A stretch of DNA of 20,225 nucleotides from an uncultured Acetobacter sp. (GTDB lineage: Bacteria > Pseudomonadota > Alphaproteobacteria > Acetobacterales > Acetobacteraceae), in contig NZ_CALLXM010000202.1 in NCBI RefSeq assembly GCF_937875265.1, forward strand, positions 1-20,225, in the 5' to 3' direction. The notes beneath the pieces were generated by a model. That model ran no database searches, was not told the DNA's origin, and saw only the letters and a program-made list of their open reading frames with translations. A program made the position numbers and the translations under genes. The stretch's first letter is position 1, and each line of letters begins with the position of its first letter. Below are positions 1-6,294 of this stretch, piece after piece.

Positions 1-950
1 CGCGCCGTAACACTCTCTGAATACTCATGCCCCCACGGGGACACAAACCGCACGGTGCCACCACCCGGCAACGTTGGCTCCTTCGTAGCTACAGCCGCCT
101 CCCGCACAATCAACACGCCAGAGGCACCGGGGCCACCAATAAACTTATGTGTGGACAGCACGACTGCATCTTTTTCAGCATCGGTCCCGGCCTTCATATC
201 AATCGGCAAATATGGACCACCCCCGGCATAATCCCACACAGATTTTGCGCCATATTTTTTCAGGAGTTTTGTTACAGAATCAGCATCTGTCACAATGCCA
301 GTTACATTGGAGGCACTGGAAAACGCCCCGATAATCAGACTGGTTGGGTCTGCCGCAGCCAGATGCGCTTCCAGCTGCGCCATATCTGGCCCGCCATCCG
401 GTGCTTCCGCAATTTCAATGAGTTCCGCACCACTTTCCCGCCACGGCAGGATATTGGAATGATGTTCATACGGCCCAATCAGCACGAGAGGACATGCCCC
501 GGCCCGCACGGCATCCCGCACACCCAGCAGATGCACAAGGCGGTTCAGGCCAGCCGTTGCGCCATTCCCGGTAAAGATGGTGGCAAAGCCCTGTTCTGCT
601 CCGCACAGGCGCGCAATGATCTGCCGGGCCTCCTGCCGCATCCGGTTCATAACCTGCCCGCAGAACGACGCCTCCGTGTGGCTGTTGGCGTAGTACGGCA
701 GCACTTGTGTAGCGACGGCCTGCTCAATAACACCCAGCGCACGGCCTGAAGCCACATAATCCGCATAAACAAGCGTTTTCGGGCCAAACGGGCCAGGAAT
801 ACGCAGCGTATCGCCAATCAGATCTTCCCGCAGGCGGGCAATTACATCTCCGCCGCGCAGAGATTCGGCAAAATGGGAAAAGAAATTTTCTGGGGAAGAC
901 ATCATCATACTCTGCAACCACGGATGCTGGAAAAGGGGCTCCGTGATCAT
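1..950 (-). CDS. Class V (cysteine desulfurase-like) PLP aminotransferase, C-terminal part outside window
   Basis: The reading frame is open from the ATG at 950 to the left edge, giving about 316 residues, so the C-terminus is missing. Visible family marks are YADYVASGRAL near the N-terminus, an ANSHTEASF segment, a FTGNGATAGLN cofactor-loop segment, and the lysine motif STHKFIGGPGASG, whose Lys should form the Schiff base with pyridoxal phosphate. This is the fold-type I class V family that includes cysteine desulfurases and isopenicillin N epimerase-like enzymes. The substrate cannot be told, and the region where a desulfurase cysteine would lie is off the window. An alternative start cluster (three consecutive ATGs at about 902-908) exists; neither start has a strong ribosome binding site. 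It is divergent from an Lrp/AsnC gene 72 bp away, which suggests regulation by that protein and a role in amino-acid or sulfur metabolism (inference). Confidence 0.85.
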   Translation of the reverse strand, partial: MITEPLFQHPWLQSMMMSSPENFFSHFAESLRGGDVIARLREDLIGDTLRIPGPFGPKTLVYADYVASGRALGVIEQAVATQVLPYYANSHTEASFCGQVMNRMRQEARQIIARLCGAEQGFATIFTGNGATAGLNRLVHLLGVRDAVRAGACPLVLIGPYEHHSNILPWRESGAELIEIAEAPDGGPDMAQLEAHLAAADPTSLIIGAFSSASNVTGIVTDADSVTKLLKKYGAKSVWDYAGGGPYLPIDMKAGTDAEKDAVVLSTHKFIGGPGASGVLIVREAAVATKEPTLPGGGTVRFVSPWGHEYSESVTA

Positions 951-985
951 AAAGAGCAGAGCACCAAAAAGGATTCCCTGTTTTA

Positions 986-1018
986 TGATTGAATCACGCC
1001 ATATTCGATCATATGATC
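986..1018 (+). promoter_or_regulatory. lrp promoter with two overlapping palindromic operators
   Basis: A -35 TTGAAT (989-994), a 17-bp spacer and a -10 TATGAT (1012-1017) place the expected transcription start at or next to the A of the lrp ATG (1023). Two palindromes cover these elements: TGATTGAATCA (986-996) over the -35 and GATCATATGATC (1007-1018) over the -10, with centres about 21.5 bp apart, or two helical turns. Lrp/AsnC proteins commonly autoregulate, so these are candidate operators. This is read from sequence, not tested. Confidence 0.5.
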
Positions 1019-1022
1019 TGTT

Positions 1023-1484
1023 ATGGTCCATAAACTTGATGATTTTGATCGCGCGATTCTCCGTGCCTTGCAGCAGGATGCCTCACTTTCACAGCGGGAT
1101 CTGGCTGAACGGGTCGGGATGTCTCAAAATGCCTGCTGGCGCCGCCTGCAAAGCCTGCGAGCCGCAGGGGTCATGCAGGGGGAAACGCTGCGCCTGAACC
1201 GGGCGGCTGTGGAGCTGGACCTCACCGTTCTGGTGTTGATCAAGACGCGCCATCACTCACAGGACTGGCTCAAATCCTTTCGGCAGATCATTCTCTCCAT
1301 CCCCAATATTGTCGATTTTTATCGGATTGCCGGGGAGTATGATTACATGCTGAAAGTTGTGGCGCGCGACATGAATGCGTTTGATGCCATTTATCGGAAA
1401 ATGATTGAAAAAATCGACATCGATACCGTGACATCTTACATGGCTATGGAAGCCATTGCAGATAACCGCTCCCTGCCGGTTTGA
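1023..1484 (+). CDS. Lrp/AsnC family transcriptional regulator
   Basis: The product has 153 residues, the usual length for the family. Residues 1-60 hold the winged helix-turn-helix (LDDFDRAILRALQQDASLS, then QRDLAERVGMSQNACWRRL), and residues about 67-145 form the RAM/AsnC ligand-binding and oligomerisation domain (GEYDYMLKVVARDMNAFDAI). Lrp-type proteins sense amino acids and bind DNA as dimers to octamers. The ATG at 1023 is the only possible start in this frame because an in-frame TGA lies at 1014-1016. No Shine-Dalgarno is present, and the promoter elements put the transcript start at the ATG, so the mRNA is probably leaderless. The divergent class V aminotransferase is the likely target; an ArsC-like gene follows 40 bp downstream. 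Family call is firm; ligand unknown. Confidence 0.93.
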   Translation: MVHKLDDFDRAILRALQQDASLSQRDLAERVGMSQNACWRRLQSLRAAGVMQGETLRLNRAAVELDLTVLVLIKTRHHSQDWLKSFRQIILSIPNIVDFYRIAGEYDYMLKVVARDMNAFDAIYRKMIEKIDIDTVTSYMAMEAIADNRSLPV

Positions 1485-1524
1485 TGCCACAAGTCCTTTT
1501 TCATTTCTTACAAGGAGGCTGCTC

Positions 1525-1875
1525 ATGACTGTTACACTTTACCACAACCCCGCCTGCGGTACGTCCCGCACTGTTTTGGGCCTTATTCGTGAGGCCGGGA
1601 TTGAGCCTGAGGTTGTGCTGTATTTAAAAACGCCCCCAAGCCGGGAAAAGCTGGTGGAGCTTGTAACACACACAGACCTGACGGCCCGTGACCTGCTGCG
1701 CCAGAAAGGCACGCTTTATGAGGAACTGGGGCTGAATACCCCCACGGTAACGGACGACCAGATTCTGGATGCCATTGCAGCGCACCCAGCCCTGCTCAAC
1801 CGCCCCATTGTTGTGACTGAAAAAGGGGCCGCTGCGTGCCGTCCGGCAGATACTGTGCTGCGCCTTCTACCCTGA
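1525..1875 (+). CDS. arsC: ArsC-family (glutaredoxin-dependent) arsenate reductase
   Basis: The product has 116 residues with a thioredoxin-like fold. The N-terminus HNPACGTSR carries the catalytic Cys11. Arg59, Arg93 (in NRPIVV) and Arg106 (in CRP) sit where the three arginines of plasmid R773 ArsC (60, 94, 107) lie, so the active site looks complete. In the family this protein reduces arsenate to arsenite using glutathione and glutaredoxin. It is shorter than R773 ArsC (141 aa), as chromosomal members usually are, and these can also be of uncertain function. Start ATG 1525 is preceded by a strong AAGGAGG (1512-1518). No arsR, arsB or acr3 is nearby, so it is not in an arsenic operon; it probably shares a transcript with the upstream lrp gene. 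Confidence 0.85.
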   Translation: MTVTLYHNPACGTSRTVLGLIREAGIEPEVVLYLKTPPSREKLVELVTHTDLTARDLLRQKGTLYEELGLNTPTVTDDQILDAIAAHPALLNRPIVVTEKGAAACRPADTVLRLLP

Positions 1876-1889
1876 CAGAGTGCATCAAT

Positions 1890-1913
1890 GCCCCGGCACA
1901 CAAAGGCCGGGGC
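1890..1913. terminator. Hairpin between convergent arsC and frmA
   Basis: A perfect 8-bp stem, GCCCCGGC (1890-1897) and GCCGGGGC (1906-1913), with an 8-nt loop lies in the 49-bp gap between two convergent genes. There is no T-run on either side, so it may work as a weak or Rho-assisted bidirectional terminator. Confidence 0.5.
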
Positions 1914-1924
1914 TAAAACAAGGC

Positions 1925-3040
1925 TTAATATTCTACAACTGTGCGGATACTTTCCCCACGCGCCATCATGTCAAAGCCCTCGTTGATTTTTTCCAGTGGG
2001 AGGGTATGCGTAATCAGATCATCAATATTGATCTTATGCTCCATGTACCAATCAACAATTTTTGGAACATCGGTCCGCCCGCGCGCACCACCAAATGCAG
2101 AGCCAATCCAGCGACGCCCCGTAACAAGCTGGAACGGACGTGTGCTGATTTCCTGCCCGGCACCTGCCACACCGATAATGGTTGAAACGCCCCAGCCACG
2201 ATGTGCACATTCCAGCGCCTGACGCATCAACGTTGGGTTGCCCACGCATTCAAACGTGTAATCTGCGCCGCCATCGGTCAGTTCAATCAGATATGCGACC
2301 AGATCACCTTTCGGCCCAAGATCCTTCGGGTTCACAAAATCGGTCATCCCGAACTTGCGGGCAATGGCTTCACGCTCGGGGTTGATATCGACGCCAATAA
2401 TTCTGTCAGCACCTACCATTTTGGCACCCTGAATGACATTCAGCCCAATGCCGCCCAGCCCGAAAACCACAACGGTCGAACCGGTTTCAACTTTAGCCGT
2501 AAACAGCACTGCTCCGATACCGGTTGTAACGCCGCAGCCAATGTAACAAACCTTATCAAACGGCGCGTCTTCACGGATTTTTGCCAGAGCGATTTCCGGC
2601 AGGACCGTATAATTCGCAAACGTGGAGCAGCCCATATAATGATGGATCGGCTGACCTTTAAAAGAAAAACGCGAGGTCCCGTCTGGCATCAGCCCTTTTC
2701 CCTGCGTGGATCGAATAGCCGTGCACAGGTTGGTCTTACGGGAAAGGCAGGATTTACATTCCCGGCATTCCGGCGTGTAGAGCGGAATAACATGGTCACC
2801 GGGTTTCAGGTGACGCACACCGGGGCCGACTTCAACGACAATGCCAGCGCCCTCATGCCCCAGAATAGCGGGAAACAGACCTTCCGGGTCCGCACCGGAG
2901 AGGGTGTATTTATCCGTGTGGCACAGGCCGGTTGCCTTGATTTCCACCAGAACTTCACCCTCACGTGGGCCTTCCAGCTGAACGGTTTCAATTTCCAGCG
3001 GTTTACCCGCTTCAAAAGCTACAGCTGCCCGTACGTCCAT
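1925..3040 (-). CDS. frmA: S-(hydroxymethyl)glutathione dehydrogenase / class III alcohol dehydrogenase
   Basis: The product has 371 residues, the normal length. It oxidises S-hydroxymethylglutathione (formaldehyde plus glutathione) with NAD, and can reduce S-nitrosoglutathione. Catalytic zinc ligands are Cys40, His62 (GHEGAG) and Cys169 (CYIGCG). Structural zinc ligands are Cys92, 95, 98 and 106. Arg110 matches the class III-specific arginine that binds the glutathione carboxylate. The Rossmann motif GLGGIGL is at 194-200. The start at 3040 (MDVRAAVAFE) is preferred over an in-frame ATG 11 codons upstream because AGGGGG stands just before it and the family begins there. No S-formylglutathione hydrolase (frmB) or frmR lies beside it, so the pathway partner must be elsewhere. 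Monocistronic as far as can be seen. Confidence 0.96.
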   Translation of the reverse strand: MDVRAAVAFEAGKPLEIETVQLEGPREGEVLVEIKATGLCHTDKYTLSGADPEGLFPAILGHEGAGIVVEVGPGVRHLKPGDHVIPLYTPECRECKSCLSRKTNLCTAIRSTQGKGLMPDGTSRFSFKGQPIHHYMGCSTFANYTVLPEIALAKIREDAPFDKVCYIGCGVTTGIGAVLFTAKVETGSTVVVFGLGGIGLNVIQGAKMVGADRIIGVDINPEREAIARKFGMTDFVNPKDLGPKGDLVAYLIELTDGGADYTFECVGNPTLMRQALECAHRGWGVSTIIGVAGAGQEISTRPFQLVTGRRWIGSAFGGARGRTDVPKIVDWYMEHKINIDDLITHTLPLEKINEGFDMMARGESIRTVVEY

Positions 3041-3099
3041 TCTGTCCCCCTGTTTGCTTAAACATCCCTGCACGCACCAGACATACGGCGCGCATCCTG

Positions 3100-3128
3100 A
3101 TCAAACCTTACCCGCAGGATAACCCCAA
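3100..3128 (-). promoter_or_regulatory. Candidate frmA promoter
   Basis: Reading leftwards there is TTGGGG (complement of 3123-3128), a 17-bp spacer and TTTGAT (complement of 3100-3105), about 60 bp before the frmA start. The match to the sigma-70 consensus is only moderate (3/6 and 4/6). Confidence 0.3.
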
Positions 3129-3161
3129 GGCGCACCCGAGGGCTACCGTGCTCTCTACGTT

Positions 3162-3178
3162 ATCTGGTCACACCAGAT
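3162..3178. promoter_or_regulatory. 17-bp palindrome resembling a FadR/GntR-type operator
   Basis: The sequence ATCTGGT-CAC-ACCAGAT is a perfect inverted repeat with 7-bp arms and a 3-bp centre. It lies between the end of the mocR gene and frmA, about 122 bp upstream of the frmA start. The core TGGT-N3-ACCA is the pattern bound by the FadR subfamily of GntR regulators, and both arms equal those of the E. coli fadB FadR site as I recall it. The protein that would bind it here is unknown. Confidence 0.45.
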
Positions 3179-3282
3179 TTTCCTGTTCTGATGCTCCCGC
3201 TTTCGTGATCTGCCCCACTCAAACAACGCATCACATTTATCTGCATAAAGACTCCGCCACTTTTACAGACAAACATAAGTCT

Positions 3283-4728
3283 TCACGTAGACAGCAACTT
3301 CCGCAAAACAGACCAGAACTTCGGATGGTCTGCCATACTGACCGTCAGGCGCAGCCGGGAAGACGGGGCCTGCACGGGTGAGAACAGAACACCCGGAGCC
3401 AGAAGCACGCCCATTTCTGCGGCCTGACGCGCCAGAACTTCAGAGTTTCGTCCGCAGTCCGCCCAAACAAAAATTCCGGCATACGGGAGATCCGGCACTG
3501 TCAGACCGCACTCAGTCATCCGTTCAATGCACCGTTGCCGGGCCTGATCCACCCGCTGCCGTAACCGCACAAGCTGCCGCCTGTACTGCCCTTCCTGCAA
3601 CAGACGATGCACTACACACTCGCCCAGATTGGAGGTGGTAAGGCCTGCCAGAAGCTTCAGGTCCGTCAGCCGCGCAACAAGCTCCGGGGATGCTGCCAGA
3701 AAACCAACACGCAACCCCGCCGCAAGCGTCTTGGCATATCCCCCTACCAGAATAACGCGCTGAAGCCGGTCCAGTGAGGCCAGCCTAGCGGGCACACCGG
3801 GGTGGAAATCTGCGTAGGTATCATCTTCAACAATCAGAAAATCATGCTTTTCTGCAAGCCTTAGAATATCATAGGCCGATGCAGCAGAAAGCGTGTGCCC
3901 GGTGGGGTTGTGCACGGCACTGTTAATCAGAAACAGTTTGGGTTTATGCGCCGCCGCCAGCTGTTCCATCACACCCAGATCCGGCCCGTCCGGACCACGC
4001 GGCACGCCCACAATCCGCACGCCCGTGGCGGCAAGACGCCCGAAAATCAGAAACCATCCGGGGTCTTCCACCATAACCGTATCACCGGGCTGGAGGAGCA
4101 GACGGAAGAGCAGATCCAGCGCGTGCGTGACACCGGCCGTCAGCATCAGGGTCCGGTCCTTATGGGCTGCAATCCCCTGACTTTGCAGCTGGGCAGCAAG
4201 CTGTTCCCGTAATGGCGCATACCCACGCGGGTGCCCGTAACTCAGGCAGGCCACCCCGGCACTTCGCCCCACGGCCCGAAGAGTTGCATTGACCATGTCT
4301 GCATTCATCCAGTCCGCAGGCAGCAGCCCGGCGGCGGCAGGGATTTCCACAGGCGCACCTTCGGGAAACATGCCTCGCAGCAGCCATGCCACATCCAGAT
4401 GTGAGGGGGGGGCGGCCGGAGCGGTGGACGCATCCGCCATAGGTGTGACCGGCAGAGAGGGCCTGACAAAATACCCCGCCCCCTGCCGGGGTTCGACCAG
4501 ACCTTTCCCCACCAGACGGTCATACGCTTCCAGCACCGTAAAGCGGCTGACCCCTGCACTTTCTGCCATCCGCCGCACAGACGGCAGGCGGCTGCCCGCC
4601 CGCAGCAGGTGGTCAGCTATCCGGCTTGTCAGTTCCTGTTCAAGCTGAACAACCAGTGTTGTGTCACTGCCCCGCACGGGCTGCCAGCATGGCATAAATG
4701 CCTCGGTCCCTCGTTTTGAAACTGACAT
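3283..4728 (-). CDS. MocR-family regulator (GntR HTH fused to class I aminotransferase domain)
   Basis: The product has 481 residues. Residues about 22-90 form a GntR-type winged helix (GSRLPSVRRMAESAGVSR). After an Ala/Pro-rich linker (about 91-110), residues about 130-481 form a fold-type I aminotransferase-like domain with HNPTG (Asn274), VEDDTYAD (near 300-307) and the PLP lysine Lys333 in GYAKTLAAGLRVGF. MocR proteins use PLP or its amino-acid adducts as effector and are usually not catalytic. The start at 4728 is chosen because GGAAG lies upstream; the frame stays open further upstream but that part is not protein-like and overlaps the divergent lysE gene. The divergent LysE-type exporter is the probable target, and the 114-bp gap contains a tandem repeat that may be the operator. 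Confidence 0.92.
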   Translation of the reverse strand: MSVSKRGTEAFMPCWQPVRGSDTTLVVQLEQELTSRIADHLLRAGSRLPSVRRMAESAGVSRFTVLEAYDRLVGKGLVEPRQGAGYFVRPSLPVTPMADASTAPAAPPSHLDVAWLLRGMFPEGAPVEIPAAAGLLPADWMNADMVNATLRAVGRSAGVACLSYGHPRGYAPLREQLAAQLQSQGIAAHKDRTLMLTAGVTHALDLLFRLLLQPGDTVMVEDPGWFLIFGRLAATGVRIVGVPRGPDGPDLGVMEQLAAAHKPKLFLINSAVHNPTGHTLSAASAYDILRLAEKHDFLIVEDDTYADFHPGVPARLASLDRLQRVILVGGYAKTLAAGLRVGFLAASPELVARLTDLKLLAGLTTSNLGECVVHRLLQEGQYRRQLVRLRQRVDQARQRCIERMTECGLTVPDLPYAGIFVWADCGRNSEVLARQAAEMGVLLAPGVLFSPVQAPSSRLRLTVSMADHPKFWSVLRKLLST

Positions 4729-4767
4729 GGTGTTTCTTCCAGAACAGTTTGGAGAGTGTTGCATGAA

Positions 4768-4787
4768 CTGTACCGGTTCTGTTCCGG
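4768..4787. promoter_or_regulatory. Tandem direct repeat in the mocR-lysE intergenic region
   Basis: CTGTACCGG (4768-4776) and CTGTTCCGG (4779-4787) differ in one base and repeat with an 11-bp period, about one helical turn. MocR regulators such as GabR are known to bind direct repeats, so this is a candidate operator between the divergent genes. Confidence 0.4.
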
Positions 4788-4842
4788 ATTTTTCCTGAAT
4801 AGTGCTGTTCTTCCGCCTTCTGCAAACGGAGTTTTGCGCATC

Positions 4843-5454
4843 ATGTCCTTCTGGAGCAGCTTCGGCCCCCTGACCGCCTTCGCTCTGGTGGCTTCCATTA
4901 CGCCCGGCCCAAACAATACCATGCTGGCGGCGTCCGGCATGAACCACGGATTCCGGCGCTCCATTCCACACATTCTGGGCGTCACGCTTGGCTTTGTGTT
5001 GATGATCGGTCTGGTAGGGCTGGGGCTTGGCATGGTGTTCCAGCAGTTTCCGCAGCTTTACGTCTGGCTGAAATATATCAGTGCAGCGTATCTGCTTTGG
5101 CTGGCATGGAAAATTGCCACCGCAGCGCCGGTCTCAGCGCAGTCTGCTCCGGGGCAACCCATCAGCTTCCTCCAGGCCGCAGGCTTTCAGTGGATCAACC
5201 CCAAGGCATGGATTATCGCGATTGGCATTGTATCGGCCTATCTGCCACATGAGCATTTTCTGATCGGCCTGGCACTGGCCTGCCTGATTTGCGGGCTGAT
5301 GACCGTGCCGTGCGTCAGCCTGTGGACCGGCTTTGGCGCCATCATGCGGCGCTGGCTGACACAGCCTGCCATTCTGCGCGGGTTTAATCTGGTCATGGCA
5401 ACCCTGCTGGTTGCATCCCTCTATCCTCTGATGATGGAAGCCAGCACACGTTAA
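4843..5454 (+). CDS. LysE/RhtB-family amino-acid exporter
   Basis: The product has 203 residues, normal for this inner-membrane exporter family. The N-terminus carries the family signature SITPGPNNTMLAASG followed by repeated hydrophobic segments (around residues 40-65, 72-90, 115-135, 145-167 and 180-197). A conserved WINPKAW lies mid-protein. Members export amino acids or related small amines; the substrate here cannot be read. The start at 4843 (MSFWSSFGPLTAF) fits the family. An upstream in-frame ATG at 4756 would add 29 non-conserved residues and run through the putative operator, so I rejected it. CGGAG lies about 12 bp upstream. The gene is divergent from mocR and probably controlled by it. 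Confidence 0.92.
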   Translation: MSFWSSFGPLTAFALVASITPGPNNTMLAASGMNHGFRRSIPHILGVTLGFVLMIGLVGLGLGMVFQQFPQLYVWLKYISAAYLLWLAWKIATAAPVSAQSAPGQPISFLQAAGFQWINPKAWIIAIGIVSAYLPHEHFLIGLALACLICGLMTVPCVSLWTGFGAIMRRWLTQPAILRGFNLVMATLLVASLYPLMMEASTR

Positions 5455-5510
5455 GAAAACGGCGCGCAGGCTGAAACCCGCCTGATTTCAAGAATTTCTG
5501 GCCTTTATCC

Positions 5511-5539
5511 TTGAGATACCTTGGCTCTGGCCCTAATAT
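5511..5539 (+). promoter_or_regulatory. gcrA promoter
   Basis: TTGAGA (5511-5516), a 17-bp spacer and TAATAT (5534-5539) give the best sigma-70 promoter in the window. The transcript should start near 5546 and have a leader of about 53 nt before the gcrA ATG. Confidence 0.65.
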
Positions 5540-5562
5540 GCCTGCCACTGAAGCATCTGGCT

Positions 5563-5576
5563 TCACTGATCAGTGA
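5563..5576. promoter_or_regulatory. 14-bp perfect palindrome in the gcrA leader
   Basis: TCACTGATCAGTGA is a perfect palindrome about 18-31 nt downstream of the predicted start site and 22 bp before the gcrA ATG. It could be a repressor site or, in RNA, a 5-bp stem with a GAUC loop. Confidence 0.4.
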
Positions 5577-5598
5577 CAATACGAAAAGGTGCCTGTGC

Positions 5599-6195
5599 AT
5601 GGAGTGGACCGATGAAACAATCGCCCGACTCAAAGAGCTCTGGGCGGAAGGCCTTTCGACTGCAGAAATTGGCCGTCGGCTCTCTATCACTAAAAATGCA
5701 GTCGTGGGCAAGGCACATCGCCTGAGCCTGCCCCCACGTCCTTCGCCGATCCGGCGGAGTGACAAACCCAAGGCCCCTGTAACGGAAAGCACCGTAAAAG
5801 CTACCTCCGTAGCGGCTGCACCGGCTAAGGAACAAGCACCTCAGCCTATGGCCGCACCAGAGGTTAAACTTGCCGTTGCCGCAGCACCGGTTGTAGAAGC
5901 CCCGGCCCCCAAGCCTGCGCCACAGCCTAAAGCCGAAGCCAAACCCGCCAAGGCGGAAAAAGCACCGGCTGCACCGCGCGCAGCAGCGAAACCCAAAGGG
6001 TCACTGCGCAGCATTTCTGACCCGGAACCCAAAAAGCGCCGTGGCCCGTCCTGCTGCTGGCCGATTGGTGACCCGGGCACACCGGGCTTCCATTTTTGTG
6101 GCGCCGTACCACTGCCGGGCAAGCCTTATTGTGCGGAACATGCGCAGATTGCGTACGTCAAACTGCGCGACCGTCGCGACACCATCAATCGATAA
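5599..6195 (+). CDS. gcrA: GcrA cell-cycle regulator
   Basis: The product has 198 residues. The N-terminal helix-turn-helix (residues 1-44: MEWTDETIARLKELWAEGLS, then AEIGRRLSITKNAVVGKAHRL) is typical of GcrA. Residues about 45-148 are a long Ala/Pro/Lys-rich linker. The C-terminal block (about 149-198; CCWPIGDPGTPGFHFCG and YCAEHAQIAY) is the conserved sigma-70-binding domain. In Caulobacter GcrA works with RNA polymerase sigma-70 holoenzyme at promoters methylated at GANTC by CcrM. The linker makes it somewhat longer than Caulobacter GcrA (about 173 aa). Start ATG 5599 is preceded by AAGGT at 8-nt spacing. The gene stands alone behind its own strong promoter and is convergent with a bactofilin gene; its stop codon overlaps the A-tract of that gene's terminator. 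Confidence 0.95.
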   Translation: MEWTDETIARLKELWAEGLSTAEIGRRLSITKNAVVGKAHRLSLPPRPSPIRRSDKPKAPVTESTVKATSVAAAPAKEQAPQPMAAPEVKLAVAAAPVVEAPAPKPAPQPKAEAKPAKAEKAPAAPRAAAKPKGSLRSISDPEPKKRRGPSCCWPIGDPGTPGFHFCGAVPLPGKPYCAEHAQIAYVKLRDRRDTINR

Positions 6196-6231
6196 AAAAA
6201 GCGCGCCTCTCTGCATAAGCAAAGGGCGCGC
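6194..6231 (-). terminator. Intrinsic terminator of the bactofilin gene
   Basis: On the minus strand a GCGCGCC/GGCGCGC stem (6225-6231 with 6201-6207) is followed by seven T residues (complement of 6194-6200). The T-run overlaps the gcrA TAA stop codon (6193-6195). Confidence 0.75.
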
Positions 6232-6239
6232 ATTCCGTG

Positions 6240-6279
6240 CTGATCTGAACCCGGGGCTTTTACACCCCCTTCAGATCAG
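6240..6279. terminator. Long hairpin between gcrA and bactofilin gene
   Basis: Perfect 10-bp arms CTGATCTGAA (6240-6249) and TTCAGATCAG (6270-6279) enclose an inner GGGG/CCCC stem (6253-6256 with 6265-6268). It lies between convergent genes and is a candidate gcrA terminator or 3'-end stabiliser. There is no clear T-run on the plus strand. Confidence 0.5.
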
Positions 6280-6294
6280 AAACGGTTCATGTTT

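Noticed and set aside
27..749. Long plus-strand frame (240 codons) opposite the class V aminotransferase
   Set aside because: It is antisense to a frame with clear PLP-enzyme motifs, has low protein character (His-, Arg-, Pro-rich) and no ribosome binding site.
1525..1875. An arsenic resistance operon around the ArsC-like gene
   Set aside because: No arsR, arsB, acr3 or arsH is nearby; the gene stands behind lrp only.
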